Source: Ruminococcaceae bacterium UBA3215 (GTDB lineage Bacteria; Bacillota; Clostridia; Oscillospirales; Ruminococcaceae). Taken from it: DNA of 13,182 bases. The position numbers were made by a program, and so were the translations under genes. The stretch spans positions 65,395 through 78,576 of the forward strand of contig DEWH01000026.1 in NCBI GenBank assembly GCA_002363155.1, read 5' to 3'. Shown here piece after piece: positions 6,199-13,157 of this stretch. How positions within the stretch are numbered: position 1 is the stretch's first letter; the number at the start of each line of letters is the position of its first letter. A model generated the notes under the pieces. The model ran no database searches. It saw only the letters and a program-made list of their open reading frames with translations, and was not told where the DNA came from.

Positions 6199-6222
6199 CA
6201 TTACTTTTCAGGGGGTTACATA

Positions 6223-8271
6223 ATGAAAACCTATAAATGCAAGAATATCCGTAATATCGCACTTGCTGGTCACGGCGCAAGCGGCAAGACTTCCCTTACC
6301 GAGGCACTGCTTTATGTAAGCGGCGGTATCGACAGACAGGGAAAGATAGCTGACGGAAATACCGTGAGCGACTATGACCCCGATGAGATAAAGAGAAAGG
6401 TTTCGCTGAATACGTCACTCGCTTACGCAGAGTGGAAGGACGTTAAGATAAATATCGTCGATACTCCCGGTCAGTTCGACTTCATCGGCGGTATGTATGA
6501 GGGTATAAGAGCGGCCGAGACTGTCGTTATCACAGTTCCCGCAAAGGACGGCGTACAGGTCGGCACTATAAAGGCTTACAGAGAAGCAAAGAAGCACGGC
6601 AAGGCTACCATGTTCGTAGTTACAAAGCTCGATGAGGATAACTCCAGCTTCTACCGCGTCCTTGAAGACCTCAAGGCAAACTTCGGTTCCTCCGTATGCC
6701 CGGTTATCGTTCCTTTCGACAAGCCCGGCAAGGTAGAGAGCTACATCAACCTGTTCGAGATGAAGGCGTACAAATATACCAACGGCAAGCCCGAGGAAGT
6801 TGAAATGCCCGCTTCCGAAAACCGTATCAAGGGTCTGCGCGCCGCTATGGCGGAAGCTATCGCCGAGACTGACGAAGAGCTTATGATGAGATTCTTCGAG
6901 AACGAGGGCGAGGATTTCACCGAAGCCGAGATCACCAAGGGTCTCCATGACGGCGTTGACCAGGGCAACATCACGCCTGTCGTATGCTGCTCCGCCGAAA
7001 AGCTTGAGAGCATCGACAAGGTGCTCGACACTATGATATATATGCTCCCGTCGCCCGACGAGAGAAAGGACGAGATCATCGACTACAACGAGGAGATGCC
7101 TCTTGCCGCATTCGTGTTCAAGACCCTCGCCGATCCGTTCGTGGGCAAGCTCAGCTTCGTTAAGATCGTTGCCGGTGTTCTTACCGCAAAGGTCGATATG
7201 GTCAATGCGACAACGGGGGAGCCCGAGAAGTTCGGCAAGATGCTCGCACTCCGCGGAAAGAAGCAGGAAGAGATGATCGAGGCTTATGCCGGCGATATCG
7301 TTGCTCTTACAAAGCTCAATGCCAACACGAGCGATACTCTCTGCGATTCGACGAACATTATCTCACTCGCTCCGATCGAATTCCCTGTTCCCTGCTACTT
7401 CAAGGCGGTCTCCGCAAAGGACAAGAATGACGAAGGCAAGATAAGCAATGCTATCCGCAGACTTCTCGAAGAAGACAGGACTTTAAGCTATATCCACAAC
7501 CACGAGACGCATCAGCGTATCCTCGGCGGTCTCGGTGAACAGCATATAGATTCCGCTGTACAGAAGCTCAAGAACAAGTTCGGCGTTGACGTTATCCTCA
7601 GCGATCCGATCATCGCGTACAGAGAGGCTATCCGCAAGAAAGTCTCCGTTGAAGGAAAGCACAAGAAGCAGTCCGGCGGTCACGGTCAGTACGGTCATGT
7701 TAAGATCGAATTCGAGCCCCACGACGAAGATCAGCTCATCTTTGAAGAGCGCGTATTCGGCGGAAGTGTTCCGAAGAACTTCTTCCCTGCTGTTGAAAAG
7801 GGCCTCCAGGAGAGCATCGTTCACGGCGTTCTCGCAGGATATCCCGTTGTACGCCTGAAAGCTACACTGTTCGACGGATCGTATCACCCTGTTGACAGCT
7901 CCGAGCAGGCGTTCAAGATGGCAGCTCATATCGCGTACAAGAACGGTCTGACACAGGCTTCTCCCTGCCTTCTCGAACCGATCGAGCTTATGAAGTTCAC
8001 AGTCCCGGACGAGAACACCGGTGATATCATGGGTATCGTAAACAAGCGCAGAGGCGCTGTTCTTGGCATGAACCCCGTAGGCGAGGGAATGACCGAGGTA
8101 GATGCGGAGCTTCCTATGGCTGAAACGGGCGATCTTGCGACAGTTATCCGTCAGATGACAAAGGGTATGGGCTGGTTCACTATGGAATTTGCACGCTACG
8201 AGCAGCTTCCCTCCAACCTTGAGGCAGATGTTATCGCAAATGCTCCGAAGTTCAGCGAGTATGAGGGATAA
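6223..8271 (+). CDS. Elongation factor G-like GTPase (EF-G2/FusA2 type)
   Basis: A 682-aa translational GTPase with full EF-G layout. The G domain has P-loop GHGASGKT (16-23), DTPG (80-83) and TKLD (134-137) in place of the usual NKMD. Then come the domain II barrel, domain III with LGGLGEQHIDSAV, domain IV containing GGHGQYGHVKIEF and YHPVDSSEQAFKMAA, and C-terminal domain V with PIELMKFTVPDENTGDIMG. The GHGASGKT loop and YKCKNIRNIALAGHG start mark the EF-G-like subfamily rather than canonical FusA (AHIDAGKT type), so its role in elongation or recycling is uncertain. The ATG at 6223 has AGGGGG eight bases upstream; the frame is open back to 6118 but that part is repeat sequence. It is monocistronic, with its own promoter. 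tetM-type resistance is unlikely from these motifs. Confidence 0.92.
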   Translation: MKTYKCKNIRNIALAGHGASGKTSLTEALLYVSGGIDRQGKIADGNTVSDYDPDEIKRKVSLNTSLAYAEWKDVKINIVDTPGQFDFIGGMYEGIRAAETVVITVPAKDGVQVGTIKAYREAKKHGKATMFVVTKLDEDNSSFYRVLEDLKANFGSSVCPVIVPFDKPGKVESYINLFEMKAYKYTNGKPEEVEMPASENRIKGLRAAMAEAIAETDEELMMRFFENEGEDFTEAEITKGLHDGVDQGNITPVVCCSAEKLESIDKVLDTMIYMLPSPDERKDEIIDYNEEMPLAAFVFKTLADPFVGKLSFVKIVAGVLTAKVDMVNATTGEPEKFGKMLALRGKKQEEMIEAYAGDIVALTKLNANTSDTLCDSTNIISLAPIEFPVPCYFKAVSAKDKNDEGKISNAIRRLLEEDRTLSYIHNHETHQRILGGLGEQHIDSAVQKLKNKFGVDVILSDPIIAYREAIRKKVSVEGKHKKQSGGHGQYGHVKIEFEPHDEDQLIFEERVFGGSVPKNFFPAVEKGLQESIVHGVLAGYPVVRLKATLFDGSYHPVDSSEQAFKMAAHIAYKNGLTQASPCLLEPIELMKFTVPDENTGDIMGIVNKRRGAVLGMNPVGEGMTEVDAELPMAETGDLATVIRQMTKGMGWFTMEFARYEQLPSNLEADVIANAPKFSEYEG

Positions 8272-8295
8272 TGCACAAAAATGTAACCGCAAACC

Positions 8296-8331
8296 GCCGC
8301 GGGCTGTGCTGATATCAACAAAAACCGCGGC
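8296..8331 (+). terminator. Possible weak terminator after the EF-G-like gene
   Basis: GCCGCGG (8296-8302) and CCGCGGC (8325-8331) form a perfect 7-bp stem around a 22-nt loop, 25 bases after the stop codon. GAAAGTTTA follows rather than a U-tract, so it may be an mRNA 3'-end stabiliser rather than a true terminator. Confidence 0.35.
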
Positions 8332-8353
8332 GAAAGTTTATACATATTTACTA

Positions 8354-8382
8354 TTGCAAAGAACGCTCTTCAGTGGTATAAT
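8354..8382 (+). promoter_or_regulatory. Strong promoter ahead of a non-coding stretch
   Basis: TTGCAA (8354-8359), 17 bases, then a perfect TATAAT (8377-8382). Predicted start at or near G8389. The next good ribosome site downstream is at 8636-8640, beyond both a strong terminator (8470-8500) and a second promoter, so this promoter appears to make a short RNA. Confidence 0.7.
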
Positions 8383-8388
8383 ATGATT

Positions 8389-8500
8389 GTTGAATGAAGT
8401 TGTTTTACTTCTGTTTTTCTTAATTGCATCGTTTCATTTTTTTCATAACTTATCTCCTTTATTTTTTCGCCCCGCGTGTGACCCACGCGGGGACTTTTTT
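8389..8500 (+). ncRNA. Candidate small RNA, about 112 nt
   Basis: Bounded by the promoter at 8354-8382 and the terminator at 8470-8500. The sequence is very U-rich before the terminator, with a small hairpin GAAGT-TGTTTT-ACTTC (8396-8411). Further on, an apparently single-stranded TCTCCTTT (8453-8460) resembles the anti-Shine-Dalgarno tail of 16S rRNA and could pair with ribosome sites. There is no start codon with a ribosome site inside: the ATG at 8383 opens only four codons, and the long open frame through this stretch has only a TTG start lacking a Shine-Dalgarno. I do not recognise a known family (not SRP, tmRNA, 6S or RNase P). It could instead be a prematurely terminated leader of the VWA gene. 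Confidence 0.5.
8470..8500 (+). terminator. Strong intrinsic terminator
   Basis: CCCCGCGTG (8470-8478), loop TGACC, CACGCGGGG (8484-8492): a perfect 9-bp G/C stem followed by ACTTTTTT (8493-8500). This is the clearest terminator in the window and points to the plus strand. Confidence 0.9.
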
Positions 8501-8563
8501 ACTTGCAGTATATATATTTTCGTTATTATTACAAAAAATGCCGCTGATTTTATCGGAAAACTA

Positions 8564-8592
8564 TTGATTTTTTTAAAAACAGGTGATATAAT
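8564..8592 (+). promoter_or_regulatory. Extended -10 promoter of the VWA-like gene
   Basis: TTGATT (8564-8569), a 17-base spacer ending in TGA, and TATAAT (8587-8592), so a TGn extended -10 is present. Start expected near 8599, about 49 bases before the ATG at 8648. Confidence 0.8.
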
Positions 8593-8647
8593 AAAAACAG
8601 TTGAACTAACTTTTCTGTTTACATACAAAAAACCGGAGGAAATGAAT

Positions 8648-9229
8648 ATGAAAGATAATCTGAAACAGCTGCTTTTCTCGTTTGACTACGCACTCGTAGA
8701 GCCCGGTCACGGAGAGGAAGCTTCAAAAGCGCTGAAGAATTTTGCAGCCGCGGTAAAAAAGACAGATAAGGAAATAAGAGTCTCCGCTATCTCGTTCAAC
8801 GACGGTGAGAAAATAAAGATCGTCGATACGCCTATCGAGAAGATCAAGTTCCCGAAGCTCGGTATGGGCAAAAATACGACCGGTGCCTGCTCTATGCTCG
8901 ATAAGACGTCAAAGCTCATGGACGATATAGGCATACGCCTTGCAAATACTCCCGAAGAAGACAGACCGTCGAAGATAATCATGACTATAATGGTATTCGG
9001 CAGAGACAACGCAAGCAAAAACTGCACCTATGAGCGTCTCAGAGAGATGATCGCTCACCAGCGCGACGTTTACAGCTGGAAGTTCTTCCTTATCACCGAT
9101 TTTTCTATCAATATGGAAAAGCTTGGCATCGCGGAGGACGATACGATCATGATAAAGCATGTCAAAGGTGACTGGTTCAAGCAGCCGTTTGAGGAGCTCT
9201 CCGAAAAAATAGTTGAGCTTCTGCACTAA
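8648..9229 (+). CDS. von Willebrand factor A-like protein lacking the metal-site (MIDAS) motifs
   Basis: A 193-aa soluble protein. The stretch RDNASKNCTYERLREMIAHQ (119-138) and VYSWKFFLITDFSINMEKLGI resemble a clostridial VWA family whose members read TDGxENASxxYTYExxKxMIxHQ and WEFIFLGAN. In intact members a DxSxS motif, a threonine in GxTALLDA, and TDG coordinate a divalent metal. Here the first is D13-Y-A-L-V, the second ACSMLD (80-85) and the third F117-G-R, so all three elements are lost and metal-dependent ligand binding is unlikely. No signal peptide or membrane helix. I chose the ATG at 8648, eight bases after GGAGG; the ATG at 8642 is too close and the open frame back to 8387 crosses a terminator and a promoter. 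Own promoter, own terminator, so monocistronic. Function unknown; possibly a scaffold. Confidence 0.65.
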   Translation: MKDNLKQLLFSFDYALVEPGHGEEASKALKNFAAAVKKTDKEIRVSAISFNDGEKIKIVDTPIEKIKFPKLGMGKNTTGACSMLDKTSKLMDDIGIRLANTPEEDRPSKIIMTIMVFGRDNASKNCTYERLREMIAHQRDVYSWKFFLITDFSINMEKLGIAEDDTIMIKHVKGDWFKQPFEELSEKIVELLH

Positions 9230-9236
9230 AAGCGTT

Positions 9237-9276
9237 ACGGCACTGTGCGTCGGATCTCGCGCAGTGCCGTTGGTTT
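9237..9276 (+). terminator. Terminator hairpin after the VWA-like gene
   Basis: ACGGCACTG (9237-9245) and CAGTGCCGT (9262-9270) form a perfect 9-bp stem with extra GCG/CGC pairing inside, starting eight bases after the stop codon. The tail TGGTTT is only partly U-rich. Between here and 9334, two copies of TGTAAAAT (9286-9293 and 9297-9303 region) could hold a weak -10 for the next gene, with no good -35. Confidence 0.6.
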
Positions 9277-9333
9277 ACTGCAAGTGTAAAATCTGTGTAA
9301 AATTGCAAAAACGGGAGAAAGGAGGGCGCCGTA

Positions 9334-11598
9334 ATGGAACAGAAACTTAAAAGTATAAGAAACACCCTTAAAAGCACTATGCTTTTCTTTGTCTGTCTTA
9401 TCGTACTGGTGGTCATCTCTCTTGTGATACTGATGGCGATATACATACCCACAGTTTCCGCTCAGCTTACGGAACAGGCGGAAAGCTCCGTCAGCAGCTC
9501 CCTTTCCGCTACGTCGGTAAACGTTCAGTCCTATTTCAAAGGCAGGATCGAGACCCTCAGAGGATTCTCGAACAGGTTCACAGGCACAAACCTTGCGGAC
9601 AGCCAAAGCATAGAGAAAGCATGCGCTGATATAGCCGCGGCATCAGGCTTCCGCCATGTCGGATTCACCCAGCCGGACGGCATCACGATAAGCAGCTTCG
9701 GAGAATCCGAGAACACCTCCCACCGCGCGTTCATCAAAGAAGGACTTGCGGGAAAGACAACTCATTACGCAAACGTGAACTGCGACTTCGACAACTCTCC
9801 CGCCGATATGTACACCGTGCCGGTAAGAGGTCAGAGAGGCGCGATAATCGGCACTCTCACGGGTGATACGCCTCCCTTCACCTTTTCCGACGTAGAGCTT
9901 GTCGGCGTTTCGGGCGATAACTCCTGTTTCTTTGTATTTGACCCTGAGGGAGATGTTGTTTACACTTCCGAAGGCAACGCCGCGGGAATAAGTCTCAACA
10001 GCAACCTCATCTCAATGATAGGCGATGAGGCAGTATCAAAGGATATCAGCTTCACGCTTAACAGCTTTGCAGACGGAACGATAAAACATATAGAGATCAA
10101 CGGCGGAAAATATATCGCGGCATTCTCGGATATGTCGGACAGCGACTGGACGATCGCGGCAATAGTTCCCGACGCCGTTGCTTATGCTTCTTTCGCGCCG
10201 ATGATAAGCTTTACAGTGATGCTGATAATCATTATGGCGCTGATCATGCTCGCCGTAGCGATCTTCGCAACGGTAAAGGTGTCCGGTGTCAAGGCGGAGA
10301 TCGAAGGTGCAGTTACGGACGGACTCCGGGTAATGTACACCGACAGCCTTACGGGTCACGATACTATCGCAAGGTTCCGTGAGCATTTCGCCGTGGCAAT
10401 GAAGGATACCGCCACCAAGCATGCCCTTATCTCCCTCGATGTTGACGGATTCAAGGCGGTGAATGACCTCTTCGGCTACGAGGGCGGAAACGATGTCATC
10501 AGAAAGATGTCCGACGTTATAAAGCGCAATATCGGCAAGACCGATTTCTTTGCGAGAAGCGCCGGAGACCTGTTCTACATATTCGCCGACTTCTCCGACA
10601 AAAAAGAGCTCGTTGATCTTGCAAACCGTATCATGTCCGATATGGAATACCAGATAAGCGGGATAAAGCTGGAGCTTTCCATCGGCATATACATCATTGA
10701 CGATCCGCATCTCAAATCCCGCGTTGCGGCGGACAGAGCGGATATGGCAAGAGATTCCCTCAAGGACAACAAGCAGAGCGGTTACGCGTTCTTTGACAAC
10801 TCTATGCTCGAAAAGATAAGACGCGAGAAGCGCATCGAGGATATAATGGAAGATTCCCTCGCTCTCGGCGAGTTTATCGTTTATCTCCAGCCCAAGTTCT
10901 CCCTTGACGCGAAGAACGAGGTGGTAGGAGCGGAAGCGCTTGTGCGCTGGCTCCACGAAGGAAAGCTCATACCGCCCGGCGACTTTATCCCTGTTTTTGA
11001 GAAGAACGGCTTCGTAACCCGCATCGACTACTATATGTTCGAGGAAGTCTGCAAGCTCCAGAAGAAATACGCTTCCATGGGCTTCACCCCGAAATGCATC
11101 TCCGTCAATATGTCCCGCGTGCATCTCAACAAGCCGCACTTCGTTGCGGATCTTGCGTCGATATGCGACAAATACGGTGTCAGGACGGACTGCATCGAGA
11201 TCGAGATAACCGAGAGCGCCGCGTATGAGAATGCGTCAAAGCTCTTCGAGATATTCAAGGAGATCAAGAGCTACGGATTCCACGTTTCGATAGACGACTT
11301 CGGAACAGGATATTCGTCGCTGAATATGCTGAAAGACCTGCCGGTAGATGTGCTGAAGATTGACCGTTCGTTCCTCACCGAGGACGCAGACGAGCACGAG
11401 AATGCGAGCCTTATCATAGGCTGTGTTGTTTCTCTTGCGGCATCGCTCAGCATACACACTATATGCGAGGGTATCGAGACCAAGGAACAGGCAACGCTTC
11501 TCACAAAGCTCGGCTGTAATATGGCGCAGGGATTCTTCTTTGCAAGACCTATGCCTGTGCCGGATTACGAGAAGCTTGCTTACGGTATCGGCGCGTAA
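9334..11598 (+). CDS. Membrane GGDEF-EAL protein: c-di-GMP phosphodiesterase with degenerate GGDEF domain
   Basis: A 754-aa sensor enzyme. Membrane helix 1 (about 14-35), an extracytoplasmic sensor region with Cache-like composition (36-288), helix 2 (290-315), GGDEF domain (about 330-495), EAL domain (about 500-750). In the GGDEF site the motif is A410-G-D-L-F414 instead of GGDEF, so the catalytic glutamate is leucine and cyclase activity should be absent; it may still bind GTP as a regulator. The EAL domain keeps every key element: E534-A-L536, N592, E624, D654-D655 in DDFGTGYSSL, K675 in LKIDRSF, E712 in CEGIE and Q732 in QGFFFARP. It should therefore hydrolyse c-di-GMP to pGpG. The start has AAGGAGGG eight bases upstream. 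It leads an apparent operon with an unknown protein and a polysaccharide deacetylase. Sensor ligand unknown. Confidence 0.93.
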   Translation: MEQKLKSIRNTLKSTMLFFVCLIVLVVISLVILMAIYIPTVSAQLTEQAESSVSSSLSATSVNVQSYFKGRIETLRGFSNRFTGTNLADSQSIEKACADIAAASGFRHVGFTQPDGITISSFGESENTSHRAFIKEGLAGKTTHYANVNCDFDNSPADMYTVPVRGQRGAIIGTLTGDTPPFTFSDVELVGVSGDNSCFFVFDPEGDVVYTSEGNAAGISLNSNLISMIGDEAVSKDISFTLNSFADGTIKHIEINGGKYIAAFSDMSDSDWTIAAIVPDAVAYASFAPMISFTVMLIIIMALIMLAVAIFATVKVSGVKAEIEGAVTDGLRVMYTDSLTGHDTIARFREHFAVAMKDTATKHALISLDVDGFKAVNDLFGYEGGNDVIRKMSDVIKRNIGKTDFFARSAGDLFYIFADFSDKKELVDLANRIMSDMEYQISGIKLELSIGIYIIDDPHLKSRVAADRADMARDSLKDNKQSGYAFFDNSMLEKIRREKRIEDIMEDSLALGEFIVYLQPKFSLDAKNEVVGAEALVRWLHEGKLIPPGDFIPVFEKNGFVTRIDYYMFEEVCKLQKKYASMGFTPKCISVNMSRVHLNKPHFVADLASICDKYGVRTDCIEIEITESAAYENASKLFEIFKEIKSYGFHVSIDDFGTGYSSLNMLKDLPVDVLKIDRSFLTEDADEHENASLIIGCVVSLAASLSIHTICEGIETKEQATLLTKLGCNMAQGFFFARPMPVPDYEKLAYGIGA

Positions 11599-11623
11599 AA
11601 CAGATGAGAGGAAGTGAGTCCGG

Positions 11624-12235
11624 TTGGACGACGATATAGCGCTCAAGTTTGCCGACATTATAGACAATGCGGCGGAATCGCTTTTTGCGGCGCTCCAGTA
11701 CTGCTATCTTATAGCGGAGAACGATTTTTACAACATAAACGTCAAGGATCTGTTCAGAGTCGGACTTGTGGATATTACCAATCCCGAGTGCTTCCGGAAT
11801 ATGGGACTTATGCTTGACGAGAAAAGGCTCGGCGAGCTTGGCGAGCCGAAGTTCCGTGAGGTGCTGGAGATAATCCGGTACAGCTTTGCGGTGAGACTGC
11901 CGTTTATCCGGAGGGACGCTCCCGAAAGCTACATACGCGAAACACAGCTCAAACAGACCTACGACCTCCTTGAGGAATACGGGTTTCTTAATCCGGACGG
12001 GATAGTTATGGAGAGCTTCAAATCATCTTCGTGGCTTGCGAAGACTAAAAAGCCGGAACCGCCGTATGATACGGAGTGGCTGAGAAGCTGGATATACACT
12101 TACGGTCACGATGTCGCGGCGATAAACAACAGGAATATGTTCCTGCTGGGCTGTGCGGACGCACTTTTCCCGCTTTACTACTCATCGTTAAAAGAAAGGC
12201 TTGTCAACGAATTCAACAAGTACGGTACGGAATAA
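11624..12235 (+). CDS. Unrecognised conserved-looking cytoplasmic protein, 203 aa
   Basis: I do not recognise this family. The product starts MDDDIALKFADIIDNAAESL, is mostly helical in appearance, has no signal peptide or membrane segment, and is acidic at the N-terminus. Notable parts are a tryptophan/tyrosine-rich stretch PPYDTEWLRSWIYTYGHD in the last third and INNRNMFLLGCADALFPLYY near the end. The start is TTG at 11624: it is the first start codon after an in-frame stop at 11615-11617, with GAGGAAG nine bases upstream, whereas the first internal ATG would remove about 60 residues. It begins 25 bases after the phosphodiesterase stop, and its TAA is followed at once by the ATG of the deacetylase, so all three are probably cotranscribed and coupled. 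A role linking c-di-GMP signalling to the envelope is guesswork. That it is a real gene is well supported by context. Confidence 0.8.
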   Translation: MDDDIALKFADIIDNAAESLFAALQYCYLIAENDFYNINVKDLFRVGLVDITNPECFRNMGLMLDEKRLGELGEPKFREVLEIIRYSFAVRLPFIRRDAPESYIRETQLKQTYDLLEEYGFLNPDGIVMESFKSSSWLAKTKKPEPPYDTEWLRSWIYTYGHDVAAINNRNMFLLGCADALFPLYYSSLKERLVNEFNKYGTE

Positions 12236-13102
12236 ATGTTTATATCATTCAGAAAAGCCGCGGCTGCGTTAGCAGCTGCGGCGCTCATACTGTCGGGCTG
12301 CGCGTCCGGCGGTAATAACCCACAGGCCACGGCGCCGACTGCCGAAACATCTGCGGATACCGCGATCACGACAGCAGCCGCCACACCCGAATCCACAGAA
12401 GCGCCGGAAACCGAAGCTTCAACGAAATATGCAAAGGGGGAAAATCCCGTGAGAACAGCGGAGGAGCTTGCAGGCAAAAAGGTCATTGCGCTTACTTTTG
12501 ATGACGGTCCCAACACCGGAGTCACTAACGAGATACTTGACATACTTGAGGAGTACGGGATAAAGGCATCGTTCTTTGTTATAGGGCAGAACATAAATGA
12601 GGACAGCGCGGAAGCCATGCAGCGTGCGCATTCGCTCGGCTGTGAGATAAACAGCCACAGCTTCACGCACAGCTATATGAATGAGATGTCGGCAGAGGAC
12701 ATAAAGGACGAGATGGAGCGCACGGCACAGCTTATATACGACAATGTGGGCGAATATCCGAAGTTCTTCCGTCCGCCGTATATCGCGGTGAACGAGACGA
12801 TGTTCGAGTGCATTGATCTGCCGTTTATAAGCGGGATAGGCTGCAACGACTGGGACGACAAGGTGAGCGTTGAGAAGCGTGTGCGTTTCCTTACGGAGAA
12901 ATGCCCGGAAGGCTGTATTATCCTGATGCATGACGCAGCCGGCAACGAAAAGACTGTGGAGGCTGTGCGCCAGTCGATACCCGTGATGCTCGAAAACGGC
13001 TTCGAGTTCGTCACCACTTCCGAGCTTTTTGTCGCTAAGGGCATAACTCCCACTTCCGACGGCATCGTCTATAGCTACGCTACCGAAACCGGCTGGCAGT
13101 GA
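12236..13102 (+). CDS. Lipoprotein polysaccharide deacetylase (NodB domain, carbohydrate esterase family 4)
   Basis: A 288-aa exported enzyme. MFISFRKAAAALAAAALILS precedes G21-C22, a lipobox (LSGC), so it should be lipid-anchored on the outer face of the membrane. Residues 23-66 are an A/T/E/P-rich linker. The NodB fold (about 80-265) carries all five motifs: TFDDGP (87-92, D89/D90), HSFTH (141-145, metal ligands H141 and H145 with D90), RPPY (179-182), DW (205-206) and ILMH (229-232). It probably removes acetyl groups from peptidoglycan or another cell-wall polysaccharide; the exact substrate cannot be told from sequence. Its ATG abuts the stop of the upstream gene and has only a poor ribosome site (ACGGAAT), so translation is probably coupled. 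An extra C-terminal tail of about 25 residues follows the domain. No terminator is seen before the window edge. Confidence 0.94.
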   Translation: MFISFRKAAAALAAAALILSGCASGGNNPQATAPTAETSADTAITTAAATPESTEAPETEASTKYAKGENPVRTAEELAGKKVIALTFDDGPNTGVTNEILDILEEYGIKASFFVIGQNINEDSAEAMQRAHSLGCEINSHSFTHSYMNEMSAEDIKDEMERTAQLIYDNVGEYPKFFRPPYIAVNETMFECIDLPFISGIGCNDWDDKVSVEKRVRFLTEKCPEGCIILMHDAAGNEKTVEAVRQSIPVMLENGFEFVTTSELFVAKGITPTSDGIVYSYATETGWQ

Positions 13103-13123
13103 GATGAGCCGGGAGAGAGGTTT

Positions 13124-13156
13124 GAGACTTTGTGAGAGACTTTGAAAGAGACTTTG
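13124..13156. repeat. 12-bp-period tandem repeat GAGACTTTG
   Basis: GAGACTTTG occurs exactly at 13124-13132, 13136-13144 and 13148-13156, with 3-base variable spacers (TGA, AAA). It starts 21 bases after the deacetylase stop and runs directly into the palindromic repeat at the window edge. Confidence 0.75.
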
Positions 13157-13157
13157 A

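Noticed and set aside
6118..6222. 35-residue extension of the EF-G-like protein
   Set aside because: Repeat-derived sequence near the predicted transcription start; homologues begin at the MKTYKCKNIRN segment, and AGGGGG precedes the ATG at 6223.
7483..8292. 269-codon minus-strand open frame under the EF-G-like gene
   Set aside because: Shadow of a highly expressed-looking gene; no motif, no ribosome site, and the sense strand has clear EF-G domains IV and V.
8387..8641. In-frame 85-codon N-terminal extension of the VWA gene (hydrophobic, TTG start)
   Set aside because: It crosses a strong terminator and a consensus promoter, has no ribosome site, and a well-placed GGAGG precedes the ATG at 8648.
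10036..11139. 367-codon minus-strand open frame under the GGDEF-EAL gene
   Set aside because: Antisense shadow; the sense product keeps all EAL catalytic residues.
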